Below, one piece after another: positions 35,250-47,400 of a stretch of 64,000 nt of DNA. The DNA is from Fennellomyces sp. T-0311 (Eukaryota > Mucoromycota > Mucoromycetes > Mucorales > Lichtheimiaceae). Where the stretch lies: the NCBI GenBank assembly GCA_025266875.1, contig JALLLT010000018.1, positions 124,001 through 188,000 on the forward strand, read 5' to 3'. The stretch's first letter is position 1; every line of letters begins with the position of its first letter. A model generated the notes under the pieces. The model saw nothing but the letters and a program-made list of their open reading frames with translations. It was not told where the DNA came from and did no database searches. A program made the position numbers and the translations under genes.

Positions 35250-37286
35250 TTATTCACTGCGGCGACGCTTCATCGATACTTTGAAGCTATTGCCGTGTAG
35301 TTCGAGAGCCCGAAATGCACGTCTGTCTTCAGCCAACTCCATCTGTTCTGGGATAGTTTTAAAGCTATACAATTTGACTAGGTTACCAATTGCCAAACGC
35401 ATTTCCTGTAAAGCGACGTGTTTCCCGATACAGTTTCTCGCGCTAAAAGTAGAGAGAACTAAGTATACGTAGCTTTGAGCGACGTGTAAGCACTTACCCA
35501 ATACTAAATGGGAGATACGCTTCTTGGTCAGCGGGAATACTTGATCCTTCCATCCAGCGTTCAGGAATAAGTGACTCAGGCTCCGGCCAATATGCAGGAT
35601 CAGTCTCGGTATGATAAAGATTGACATGAAGCAAAGTCTGTTGCAAAATAGATTAGACATAAAGATATCAAAGGTTAAGATTACTTACTCCTTTAGGTAC
35701 AAACACGCGTCCGTCCAACAGCATATCCTTGTCTGCAATACGCTCAGCACCAATCGCACCTGAGCCATTCAACCGTAATGATTCGTTGATAAATGCATTC
35801 AAGTACGGCAGTTTTTTCAACTGCTGGTCGCTTAGTAGCATTTTTCCGGGTTCCATTTGTACGCCATCAATCTCCTTTTGCAACTGGCATAGTACTTCTG
35901 GATGTTGTAGCAAATGGATAATCGCAAACCCATTGCTACGGCTAGTGGTTCCTGCTCCGGCCATAATAAGCGAAACACATTCTGTGATCATATCATCCAC
36001 TGAAATTTGGTCGTGTTTGCACTCGGGGTTGTGGGTATCAATCATGGTTTGAAGAAAATCCGTACGAGATGCTTTCTTGGCGCCTGTCACACGCTGTTCA
36101 ACAATATTTCGTAGGTACTAAATTACATAAGGCAGTTAATGTATCGCTTTTCGATTTATAACAAGCATGAAGTACCTTTGTCATGTCATTGGTTTTTGAT
36201 ATCAGTAACCTCGTGAGTAGTGGCACCGCGAATATAAAGTCAATGAGTATCGGATGGGCAACCGCCTAAAGGAAAGCATGATTAGCACAAGTTTAAAAAC
36301 AGGTATTACTAAAGTACTAGTACGTACGAATTCGAGAGCTTTGGATTCTTTCTGAATAGCGCGGTGTATAGGATGATCTTCCGTTTCTATCGCTTTAAAT
36401 TCTGTACTGAAAGCCATATGCCCAATGACTTCAATTCCGAGCCGTTCAAGTAGGTTCCAGATGTCTATCTCAGCGTATCCATTTTTGTCTCGGTTCTTTT
36501 CTATGGTGGAATCGATGCACCTGGTAAACGTACTAATGGCGGAAAGAACGGCTGGTTCAAGCAAATTGAGATTTTTTGCGGAAAATGCAGCTGACATAAT
36601 GCGCCTCTAAATTTTAAGCATCAGTTATCCGGTAATGTCCAATTCGAAACAATATACCCGCTGCTTGTGGAACACTTTATCCGTTGCGCTTGTTAAAGAC
36701 ACCCCTCCACGGTTTTCTACATTGAATCCGTTATTAAACTTTCATAAGCTTTTTTTTAGTAGATGCTACATGCTTTGTAGTTTCACATATGCTGGGCCCT
36801 TTGGAACGTCATCTGCGCCTATTTGTCGTAACACGCGCTTATTTGACACCATCACCATATTTGGACCAACCCGGACAATGTCGCCATATTTATCTCGCCA
36901 CTGCTTTGTCTTTTTCCATCTATATGCATTTTTGTAAGTCTATATTTTCTGAGGCGATTGGTTAAATTATAGATGATTTACGATGTTCCTGGAGGACTTT
37001 CAAAGTTTGGGGCATATCGCATATCGTAAAATCTGAGTTGAAAAGGACCAGGTATATGACTCAACGGGCTGAAAAATGCATTATAGAGTTTCTTAAAAAA
37101 AGTGAGACTAAGGTATATTATTGCGTAGGTAAATGAAGTACTTACGGAAGTAACGAAGCAACCTACTATGGCAACAGTTGCTACCTTGCCCGCCTTTTCG
37201 ATGTCAACCCTGTCAATTCCTTTGATTCTCTCGAGAAGATTCGCAGCTGAAGCACCCAAAGTCTGTGTCAATGTTGCGTAATTCAT
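35250..37286 (-). CDS. Cytochrome P450 monooxygenase, third family copy
   Basis: About 528 residues, same nine-exon plan as the tandem genes at 0.2-4.8 kb but inverted. Exons from the start: 37286-37146, 37091-36982, 36919-36774, 36716-36658, 36606-36328, 36265-36176, 36117-35689, 35637-35498, 35442-35250. Heme loop FSIGARNCIG, ExxR (ESLR) and PERW are intact. Two oddities: intron 3 must start with GC (AAA|GCATGT), because the nearby GT would shift frame; and the I-helix motif reads AGAGTT, with glycine where nearly all P450s have Asp/Glu. So oxygen activation or proton relay may differ, or the enzyme may be an isomerase-like or failing copy. The rest of the frame is open. Confidence 0.85.
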
Positions 37287-38696
37287 TTAGCTTGGTATTA
37301 AAAGCAAGACAAAAGAAAGACATATGGACTATTTATTTGAGGTATGAAAAAAATATTGTGCGCCGCATGCATACATGCATGCATACAACAAATATACGGA
37401 GGTGTGGACGCATTAGTAAATATGCTGATCAGCAGATAATACCTGTAAGGAGTATATGTGTAAACCTGGAACCTTCCCAGAAATTTCTAATCCAATGCGC
37501 ATAAGCGCAGGTGTTGCATAATACTGTTATGGCTACATAATGAATATAGACATACGTCGTTCAGTTTTATACAAGACGAAACTTTTGGTAATTACAGGTT
37601 GTACTCTTGTTACCTACAATCAGAATCGCCACCATTACAACTAGGGCGACTTGAAAGGAAATAAATAAATTTAAAGTAGTTACGCACAAAATGTATTTCT
37701 GTCTCTTGAGTAGAAAAACCACATACCTCTTGAAGATATATATAGAACTTGAATAAGTGTTGTAATAAACGTAAACAATTTTCAAGTATACGTACTACTT
37801 GGTGAATTTCATCGTACATTATCCCACGCTTGGAAGGTATCTGAATAGGGGTAATACGCCGGTGATGACTCGGATCAAGATTACTCTCCATATCCATACT
37901 ATTATAGATGCTCAGGGCTGCATTAACCTAAAATCGTATAATTAGCCCGATTTGCATGAAAGAAGCTAAGCTTTGTTTAACAGTCGCCGGATATACATGG
38001 CTATTTTGGAATATACATACAAGGTGTAAAGAATAACTGCTATTATCAATGCTTTGTCAATATATAATGCATAATTTAACCGATAGTAAAATGATCTTAT
38101 GAGTTGGATGCAATCGTTTAATGTCATTGAAAAATATGCATAACCGTTTGTATACGTATATTAGGAAGGCCCTGCTTGTTTGATAATAGCCTTTTCAGCA
38201 TTTAAGCGTCAAGTAGGGAGTAAATGGCATTAGCAGGATGAGGACACGTAATACGAATCATCGCCGTGGCCATTTGAATGTTGGTAAACTTTTAAGTTTG
38301 ATCCAATGAAAAGCGGCTCCTTAGGAATATTTTGCATTTGCAGTACTTTGTCACCAAAATGGACAACAGAAAGTACCCATGCTATTTTAAAACACAGAGG
38401 TAATGCTACTTGCTGCGTTTTGCTGGTTCTTCATGGCATATCTAGAAGCATAATGTACTTTGGAGAAGTATTTAATAACATAGTTACATGGAAATTAGAG
38501 GACAAACTGTACACCACAGGGTGGCGCGAAGATGTTGGAATATGAGCGCTTGCGGTAAAATGGAACAAAAAACTGGTTACTCCTAGGATGGCACAAATTT
38601 TATGCAGGTGCATGCATCTTCGAGCTCTAAGCCTGTTGCGAACAAGTATAAAAGATGTACACTTGATGTATATAATAGCTTTCTTTTCATCGCCAT
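37287..38696. other. Divergent spacer between two P450 genes
   Basis: About 1.4 kb between head-to-head P450 genes. On the minus strand at 37927-37570 there are exon-like pieces: a splice acceptor followed by SMDMESNLDPSHHRRITPIQ and, further on, a hydrophobic run VALVVMVAILIV before a stop. I cannot join them in frame, so I do not call a gene. A TATAAAAG at 38647-38654 precedes the plus-strand P450. Confidence 0.4.
38647..38654 (+). promoter_or_regulatory. TATA box of the plus-strand P450
   Basis: TATAAAAG lies 43 bases before the ATG at 38697, a normal position for a core promoter with a short leader. Match to the TATA consensus only; no start-site data. Confidence 0.5.
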
Positions 38697-40689
38697 ATGC
38701 CATTAATCAAATCGGCCATCTGCAGTTTAGCAAATACAATCAGCACGAGTTCTCCTTTACGACGACATGTCATACTGATAGGATCGATTTCGGTTGCGTG
38801 TTACTTTGCGTATGACAGGATTCTCAGACCGCCACCTTCACTACGTCATATACCATACTTGGATTTTTTCACCTTGTTCAAAGCACTGGTGATGCGGAAA
38901 ACCATTGATCAAATAACCAAGGAAATCAGTAGTTCAGATGTCGTACAAAACAGTAACAATGGAATTTACCTCGTATGTCTTTTAGTACTTTTTTGGACGT
39001 GAGAGCTTTACTAATATAGCCAATATTTTAGCGTCGCGACAATCTTGTTTGGTCTGTACGCATCACTCGACCGGAAGATGTGAAATTCTTTATGTCACAA
39101 AGAGGTGTGGCGTTGTTTTTTTTTTTTAAAAAAAAATTTTTGGATCGTCATTTTAATGTAAGGAGACGACATAGAGTTATTTCCGAAATCAACTGGATCC
39201 AGACAAAATCGACGGGGTACTTTGGCAGGGCGGGCGTTAATTGCATCCAACATTCTCTATTCCTCTGGTGACGAATGGAAAAGACATCGTAAGGTTAGTC
39301 ATTTTATACAAATAAAGATAAGGTTGAGATGAGAAATATTAACGTGTGTCATAGATCATAAATCCGGCATTTCATCAAGCTATGCCAATGAAAGTTTTCG
39401 GAAGTTTATCGCAGAAAGTAATCGACATGATTGAACCTGACAAACCAACAGATGGATACAACATAATTCATCGATGGTCATTGGATGTCATGGGGAAAAC
39501 GATATTTGGGTACAACTTGAAGACGTTGGACGAAAAAGAAAGTGAATGGGTTATACGGTTTGAACGCATCGCCCATGTCGCTCAGAACACAGTCTATTTT
39601 GTCATCCCATTTATCGAGCGGAATTTCAAGCTCTTCATTCCAGAGGTTAGAAGAGCACATCAAGAGATGACGATATACGCAGACATGATCAATAGGATTA
39701 TTCAACAAAAAAGAGAAGCCATTTTGACACGGAATGAGATGGATGCAAAAGAAAAGGATCTACTTTCGTTGATGATTGAAGCATCCATGAAAGGAGAAGA
39801 GCACTTTTCAGATGAAGAATTTCAGGTAATATAAAGACGCAGGATGACGCACATAATCCAAACTAATTTTTTTTTTTACATATGTAGGCTAATGTCTTTG
39901 CATCCTTTTTGGTGGGGCACGAGACAACTTCATCATCTGTATCATTTATTCTCTATTACTTGGCTACACATCAAGTATGCATCACTGGAATAATTCAACA
40001 AAGTTGCTTACGAATGAACATATAGGAAATCCAACAGCGCGCTCGCGAAGAAGCAATTCGTGTCTTTGGTGATGGTCAAGATAATATTTACCCAACGTTT
40101 CAAGAAACCCAAAACTTACCTTACATCACGATGGTTATCAAAGAGGTAAAAGTGTATTACGGCAAAACCCTTTCTTATGTACTGATATGCTGCGAATTTG
40201 TAGACATTGCGCATTAACCCACCTATCACAACTCTGACGGATCGTGTTGCTACAGAAGACACCGAAATAGGAGGCACATTTATTCCTAAGGGTACTCATG
40301 TAGGCTTGACGGTGTATGAGCTGCATCGCAATCCCAAAATATGGAGAAATCCCGATACGTTTGACCCTGAACGTTTTGCTCCGGGCGGAGAAGCCGACCA
40401 ACTGGGTGGTCTTCCCTGGACACCGTTTGGGAATGGCGGAGCGCGAGTTTGTACGGGTATGAAATCAAGTATGACGCAACAACGGGTATTGCTGTCAATG
40501 CTACGTAAGTTTCAAGATATTATTCCGTTAATTCTATGGCTTCTAAACAGTTTTTCAAATATATAAATAGTTAGAAAGTACGAGTGGCGTTTACCAGAAG
40601 ATTCAATCCATAAAAACGGAGTGGTAACCGACGGATACGTAGCAATGCGGCCTAAAAATCTTGAACTTGTGTTTCAAAAACGTTATTAA
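38697..40689 (+). CDS. Cytochrome P450 monooxygenase, unrelated subfamily
   Basis: About 525 residues. Exons 38697-38972, 39032-39104, 39163-39293, 39355-39825, 39888-39974, 40026-40145, 40204-40504, 40571-40689; the intron positions differ from those of the other three P450s, so it belongs to a separate family. An N-terminal signal-anchor (residues 24-40) is followed by the proline-rich hinge RPPPSLRHIPY. Landmarks: WKRHRK in the C helix, I-helix VGHETT, ExxR as ETLR, DPERF, and the heme-cysteine region PFGNGGARVCTG. The heme loop has one residue more than the FxxGxRxCxG consensus (an extra Gly before ARVC). Exon 3's acceptor was chosen because it restores the LFPK...GRALIASNILYSSGDEW frame. 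Confidence 0.88.
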
Positions 40690-40796
40690 TAATGTATTTC
40701 TGTTTTTCGTCGAATAATTTGAGTTACTGCTGGGGTATTGCTGAAATAAAAAAATCATTAATTACATTTTTTATTGACGGACAGTCAACATATCCT

Positions 40797-42413
40797 TTAT
40801 TTAATACAAAATCCTTGCGTCTCGCATCCAAAGTTACTGAATAATATATCCATAGCTTCTTGAGGATTACAACGAGGTTCCGAGAACAGAAAGCGCTTCA
40901 AAAGTATCATGCCAATAATTCTATATGAAGAACCGCCGCGCGACTTTTTCACAACTGGTAAGAGATAGTCGTGATCATAACCAGCAAAGACAAAGTCGAT
41001 TGTTATCCGTATCAAGCTATCAAATGCAATACCTAATACAGTGCATTCGTCGCATTCCTCAGTGAGCGAGAGTGGCATGATGGGTGAGAGGAGCGGAACA
41101 TGATGATATGGTTTGTAATAGTGGGTAGGGAAGCAGCCCGTCGCTCTGTGCATACACCATTGGCTCCAGTCCAATGCCTCGCGTTCATCACCGTCAAAGT
41201 CATCTAATGATCCAATCCCTTTGTAGTAGTTTTCGCTTGCTTTTTTTGCTCGTTTGTCGTCAACATAGGCGTCCTTTAAAAAAACCTTAAAGTCACGGTA
41301 TTTGGTGGGGCGTATGGTGCAGGATCGGCACTTTATAAGTAATTGCATGTTATCATCAATAGTAAAACCACAGTTCTGGTCCAGTGTAATATTGATTAAT
41401 GGCCGGTATGAATGTAGTCCAGCAACGCCTGTCCAAGAGGGGAGGTTATAGGAATTCATGGTCGTCACAGATTGAGGTTTTCCAGTAGGATACAAATTCG
41501 ATCCAAAGCATATGATGGATGGGTCGTTCTCTGCTAACTGCCGGTAAAAGTTGTTCAGCAGAACTGACACATCGCTGGCGTAATTGATGTCAATGGAAAC
41601 TATGCTATCAAAAATGTTGGCTAACGCATATACTTTGTCGTGTTCTTTTGTGCTAGTGCGGAAATGAGCACGACAAAGGGCCTGGTTTGCGCTCTTTGCT
41701 CGTCTTTCCTTGAATCCAAGAATTGCGTTCGCCAGAAGATCGTTTTCCTTTCGTTTCTTGCCTTGCCTGAAATTTGCAAGGGACCAGAAATGTGTATTTC
41801 GTCCAATGACCAGAATTCGTGTTGACATCATGACTTCTTCCAGTGTCCAACTCCGTTGGAACCACAACGACTTTAGTACTTGACGCAGCGCATTACATTT
41901 GGCCTCAGTTGAGTCTGCCTCCCAATTTATACGGTCGTAATCTTTGGGATCCACAATGTTGACTTCAGGGACCAAGGCGACTGTGTAACGCGCGTTGCTG
42001 TAAATGAGATGCATGTGCTTGATTTCGCGATGCTTTTCTTCCTTGTTTGTCTGGTCGATGCAGATCTTGTCGTACCATAGAAATTCGATATCAAAGTCTT
42101 TGCATATTTGCTGGAGAAGATCGTCGTATGTCGCATAGCAACTGTTCACCGTGCCATCTTTTTCTCTGGTGATTTCGTGGTATCCATCGTCAATCAAATC
42201 AAATTCGCGACCGTTATCCTTTATGACCTTTTCACCCGATTGCTCCCAGCAATAGGATAAAGTGTGATAGCCGTTGGTCGCTTCGTGACCTGGGACTCTT
42301 TCCCAGTCGGAAGAGCGGATGAGCCATGTGGGTCTGAAATCGCCCCCTTTCGAATCGTACTCGGTAAAGTTTGGATCGGCTACTCGTTGCGGTGTGACAT
42401 ACTCGATATACAT
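40797..42413 (-). CDS. HET-domain protein (heterokaryon-incompatibility type)
   Basis: Intronless gene for a 538-residue protein. The HET domain spans about residues 45-205: YHTLSYCWEQSG, FLWYDKICIDQTNKEEKHRE, HLIYSNARYTVALVPEV and WFQRSWTLEEVMMSTRILVI are the family's conserved blocks. In ascomycetes such domains trigger cell death after fusion with a non-self strain, and the fold resembles TIR domains; what they do in early-diverging fungi is not known to me. The C-terminal 330 residues have no recognised domain. ATG 42413 gives MYIEYVTPQRV, a start shared with the decayed copy next door. The gene tail faces the P450 at 38.7-40.7 kb (convergent, 107 bases apart). Confidence 0.88.
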   Translation of the reverse strand: MYIEYVTPQRVADPNFTEYDSKGGDFRPTWLIRSSDWERVPGHEATNGYHTLSYCWEQSGEKVIKDNGREFDLIDDGYHEITREKDGTVNSCYATYDDLLQQICKDFDIEFLWYDKICIDQTNKEEKHREIKHMHLIYSNARYTVALVPEVNIVDPKDYDRINWEADSTEAKCNALRQVLKSLWFQRSWTLEEVMMSTRILVIGRNTHFWSLANFRQGKKRKENDLLANAILGFKERRAKSANQALCRAHFRTSTKEHDKVYALANIFDSIVSIDINYASDVSVLLNNFYRQLAENDPSIICFGSNLYPTGKPQSVTTMNSYNLPSWTGVAGLHSYRPLINITLDQNCGFTIDDNMQLLIKCRSCTIRPTKYRDFKVFLKDAYVDDKRAKKASENYYKGIGSLDDFDGDEREALDWSQWCMHRATGCFPTHYYKPYHHVPLLSPIMPLSLTEECDECTVLGIAFDSLIRITIDFVFAGYDHDYLLPVVKKSRGGSSYRIIGMILLKRFLFSEPRCNPQEAMDILFSNFGCETQGFCIK

Positions 42414-43084
42414 GAGTGTTGCAAGCGATTTCTGTACAAAAAAGTGTGATATGATTACTGTTGCTGTTGCTTTAAATGAGCTGTACTCTCAGCTTTCTGA
42501 AACATGCGGATAAAAAATCAAATTCTTGTGGTCTACCTTATAGTGTATGGTTGACTCTTGTAGGCGTAGGTGAAAAAAAAGATGAAAAATACGAAAGAGA
42601 TGTAAAAGAAAGAAAAAGGTGGCTTTTGTGGTCTTGTATGGTGCCACCGTGTAACATTTACTGCCTAAACTTTATTAGAGATACTGAGCTCAACACACAA
42701 TCTTGCATTATGACGAAGTCGTATATCGCGCAACTGGTTTATGGTCATCAATGATCCAATATGGTATCACTACACGCCATCTAATTATTTTGAAAATCCA
42801 TGCCAATACAGCTTGCGTGTATTTTTCTTTGAATTACTCAAGACGTTTGGCTGGCACATGATTATGCTACAGTGTAATATGCACACCCATTTCTTTACGT
42901 CAAATAGATGTCCCTCGGTTTCTTTTGTAGTACGTATTTCAGTGGAGGAAGTGCACGCTGCCCGCGAGAGATAATTATTTAATCAGCTATGATATTGATC
43001 ATGATAATGTATATATCGTTGTAATAACCATTAATAAGATTCGATACTGATGTTCGCAAAGTTCAGAATGTCAATATACACAGA
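42414..43084. other. Spacer upstream of the HET gene
   Basis: About 670 bases, probably promoter of the intact HET gene plus the 3' side of its decayed neighbour. Short frames only (42476-42754, 42741-42974), none recognisable. Confidence 0.4.
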
Positions 43085-44412
43085 GTCGCTAACCACAATT
43101 TATATAACACAAGATTCCGAGTCTCGCATCCAGGATTATCAAACATTTTATCGGTAAGTTCTTGCGGACTGCTGCTTTGCTCGCAATACTGAAAACGTTT
43201 CAAAAGTACCGTACCAATAATTTTGTATGAGAGGCCATCAATCTCCTTTCTTGCGTCCGGAAAGAGGTAAACGCGGTTATAACCAGCAAAGAAATTGTCC
43301 ACTTGTACCACATTTGCATTGCCAAATACAGCGCCAACAATAATCCTCTTGCTACATCTTCAGTGAGGAAGAGTGGTAACACGGATTAGAGGAACTGAGC
43401 ATAGTTGTCTGGTTTGCAGTATCGAGTAAGTTCTGCATGATCCATTGATACCAGCCCAACGCCTCGCTTTCGTCACCATCGAAGTCATCCATTGAGCCTA
43501 TCACTTTTAAAAGATTTTCCTATGCTCTTTTTTCTCCCTCTTTACTCTTTAAGAGACTGCAGTCCTTGCATTCCTTAGGCCGAATGATGCGATACCGGCA
43601 CCGTATACATAACGCGATACTTTTGTATACCGTGTAACAATAATCCTGACCCAGTGTAGTCTCGATAACTGAACGCTATGGATGCAATAGAGATATGCCT
43701 GTCCAGGAAGAAAGATGATAGGAGCCCATGGTTGCTACATATATAGGAACTCCAGCTGGATATAAGACAGAGTGAAAGCACATGAGCCATAAATCCTTTT
43801 CGGCTAAATGTCGATAGAAGCCATCGATTGTATTTGGCACGTCGTTGTCGTAATTGAAGCTCATTGAAACCGTGCCTTCAAAAACGTTGGCCAGTACACA
43901 TATATTGTCATGTTCGTTCGTGCTTGTACGGAAATGAGCAAAGCGGAGGATCTGGTTTACACGTTTTGTTATTTGTATCACCTGAAAATTGTATTCCTAT
44001 GGTTTGCCACCATGCTTAGCATCGGGAGCAAACAAAATTCGGGAAGGTAAAATACCCCGTTCCGTTGGAGCCAAAGCGACACCTTCAATTGATCCAGTGC
44101 CTGATCTTTAGTTTTGGGCATGTCTTTTTCCCAGTCTATACGTTCGAAATGTTTGGGATTATCTATGTTGGCTTCAGGAACCATGGCGACTGTGTGCCAC
44201 GATGCATTTGCACGATTTTGTGATGTCTTTCTTCCTTTTTCGTTTTATCAATACCGATCTTATCATACTCAAGCACTCAATACCAATGTCTTTGCATATC
44301 TGCTCGAACAATACGTTGTAACTTCATGATTCGAAACTGGCACTTGTTCATAATGTTGGAGCAACTTGATATCCGTTGTGGTGCAATGTGCTCGATATAC
44401 GTGTCATGTAAA
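43085..44412 (-). pseudogene. HET-domain gene, decayed tandem copy
   Basis: Follows the intact HET protein along its whole length in broken frames: YIEHIAPQRI at the start (about 44400), EYDKIGIDKTKKEERHHKIV, VAMVPEANIDNPKHFERIDW, SLWLQRN, FRTSTNEHDNICVLANVFEG, FYRHLAEKDLWLMCFHSVLY, and at the end FFAGYNRVYLFPDARK, IIGTVLLKRFQYCEQSSS and NPGCETRN. The block that contains the HYTLSYCW-type motif is deleted and there are several stops and shifts. Same strand and adjacent to the intact gene, so it arose by tandem duplication and then decayed. Confidence 0.85.
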
Positions 44413-44448
44413 CCCAAAGTTATCACTTTATTTGAACGAACTTTTTTT

Positions 44449-47400
44449 TCACTCTTCGCTGCTGCTTTGATTGTTGCGACGTCTGGCGCGTTCTGCTACC
44501 ACACCCACACCTGGGAACGAAGCCACGCCTGGATTCCACATCTTATCCTTGTCTGCGCTCTGATGGATGATCTGCTGTAGTTGTGGACCGGGATTCAATC
44601 CTGCAACACCCACCATATCATGATCCGAGACATTCTTCACGCCCTTGTTATTTGGTGCATAGCGACGCAGTGTCTCCAATTCACCCATCAAAAGATCGTG
44701 GCGATACTGGACCCGGATATCAGGCACGTTTGTCTTTTGCATATCGTTGCCTTCGACACCAGGTTTGTCCCAGTTTTTGCCGATCCAGTGCTTTTTGATC
44801 CGACTCTCCCAACCGCTTTGTCTCACAGAGTTGCGTGCCAATTCACACATGTCCGTTGGTGACAGCTTCCAAATCTAATATTTCACAATTAGCATCTGCG
44901 GCAACGTCGAACCGGACGTGCTCTTTTACCTGCGCAGCCACACTGTATTCTTCAATCAACGGTTCCTTGGTAAAATGGAATTGCAAAGGATCATCGGTCG
45001 ATAATGAAATGTTGAGACCGCGCTGGAAGAATTGCGGCAGTGGATTGCGTTCATATGTCAAGAACAGGGCATTGTTTGAAAGTGGGGACATGGCAATACC
45101 AATCTGTGCAAGATAATACAAGTACTGCAATGCAGGTACCTTACGCAACAAAATACCATGACTGATACCAAACGATGTCAGGAAAGCTGCAGTAAGATGC
45201 TCCGTGTCACCTGCTTCACCACAGTGAGGTCGCAACACAAACGTACCTGAGACAACCCGTTAGCAGCTGGAGTTTGGTTATACCCGATACATGCTTTTAC
45301 TTACTGAATCCGCGTGCCTTGCGCCAGTTGTTCAAAGAAGCGACATTGGCGTACATATAGTACAAATAGTAGCTATAGGGTGGATTATGTTTACCATCCC
45401 ACTCACTTGGTGTTGGATACTTTCTAAAAATCCGCCTTTCAGGCTTGGACTCGTCATCCACTGAATCAAAGCCTACAACACGTTCCAAAAACACATGCAG
45501 TTCGGGATGCGATGATGGATCTTTGGTAACTTCGAATAGGGGCTCGAAAATGTCTAACAACTCAACCGTGAGTATATGACGTCATGTAACAAAAAGGTAC
45601 TTACTGCGGACAATGCTTGAGAAGTTCTGGATGGAGTTGGAAGCCTTGTAAATGTTGTACAAACGTGGGATTTGCACGAGCCAGCGCACATTGGGAGAGA
45701 ACAGCTTGTTATGAACAACCCATTTCGCAAGTTTGTCCCATTCTGACAAGGATCTAAAGTTTCCGACAGTCATTGAATACCCAATGTCACTATACAAATG
45801 CAGTATATACCTACCTTCCATAAATCGACACACGATACTCACACATTTGGTACTTGGACGATTCCAGGTCCGAAATAACCTCTGTAACGGCCGTTAGCGA
45901 AACACGTGCGCAAATGGAACGCCATGGAATGTACCTTTGGTGATTTCTGCCAAGTATCTTCCTTGGATGTAATTGTCCGTCTTCATGAAAATCTCTCTTA
46001 GTCTACTCTCGCCGATTGGATTGTACTTGAGGTTGAACTTGTCGAATCGATGGAACGAGTCCTTGTGCGCGTGCATGTCGAGAGTGTCGATACTGAGATC
46101 ATAGGCTGTCAGGTTCAAACTGTCAAATACACCTTGAAGCGTCAAGTGCTGATCGTCACGATAAATAACAACATCCTGTCCAGCACAATTAGTATATACA
46201 CTTAATCCGCCTCTGAGATGCAACTTACGTCAGGAGACACTTTCATTTTCGATTTGATAAACCGGAGTAAATGCTTCTGATTCATGCAGCTCGAGTGATG
46301 AACGTGAGTGTCTACCTTACGCACATTGTAAAAGTCTCTGTGCGGCACTCGCTGCGACGGTTAATCAGTAACCAGGACTTTATCATTATTGTTTGTTGAC
46401 ATACCTTTGAATCAGCCAGTTCCTGAAACTCTTTCAGCAGCGTGTACATTTGCCACTGGCCATCCAGGTACCGGAGTCGTCGGAACGCAAAACTCTTGGC
46501 AGGGCCGTCACTAGCGGATCAATCAGCCACATGCTTGAAACAAAAAGCAATAGCCACGTACCTGATGACGCTCAGGACATAATCCATGTCCTCAAAGAAA
46601 TCTCGCCGTGTGGGAATATCGTAGAGCGGCTTCTCTTGGGATTGGTCTAAGCCCGCTTGAATTAAATTATGCACAATGACATTCGTGCTACGCTATACCT
46701 TTTTCGGACTGGTACACTTGATAAAAGCCTTCGGGTCCCATAGCGAATGTGCACTGTATCTATCGATTGAGTTTGGGCGCATGACATCAACGGTTACCTT
46801 TACCTCGTGGTTGCCTGGAATCGTGCAGTCCTCCCAGTGGAAGTCACTTCCAACGTATCCAACGGGGTCATTGCGCCGCTTCCGTTCCATTTCCTTACGG
46901 CGAGCCAGTTCCTCTGGAGGCGGCAAAGGCCACGAAGGCTGCGGTGGCGGCGGATAAATGTGCCATTCATCGCTGTTCCTTGGATCATCTTCCAGGCGTT
47001 GACATGAGATCCGCATATATTTCTCACGCAGGTCCAGACATTTCTGCAAATTCTGATACAGTTCTTGCAGCTCGTCAATGATGGCAGGGTCTGATCCACA
47101 AAACTGTCAGGTCTGATTCTACTCTAGCACTTTTTGTTGGTTACCTTGGGTGTCCACAGGAAGGTTAGGTGTGGCGTTGCTGCTGTTTGTTGTCGCTGTC
47201 GCCGCCGCAGCGGCCGCCACAGTCGCCGGTTCGCCTTGCAACGCAATCGCAGTAGCTTCATCAACCTCTGGAGGTGGACCACCCTCTACTGGCATATGTT
47301 GGCCGTAGTATTTGCTGTCAAGCTTTTTTTTTATATAGGCGCGTTAATAAAGACAAGAAATCGGTTTCCAGAAATAAGGAGGCCATACGTTTTGGATCGA

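Noticed and set aside
46316..46321. GTAAGGTAG in AMP deaminase as a splice donor.
   Set aside because: Reading on through it gives the conserved zinc-binding block [10 protein letters not shown], so it lies inside an exon.
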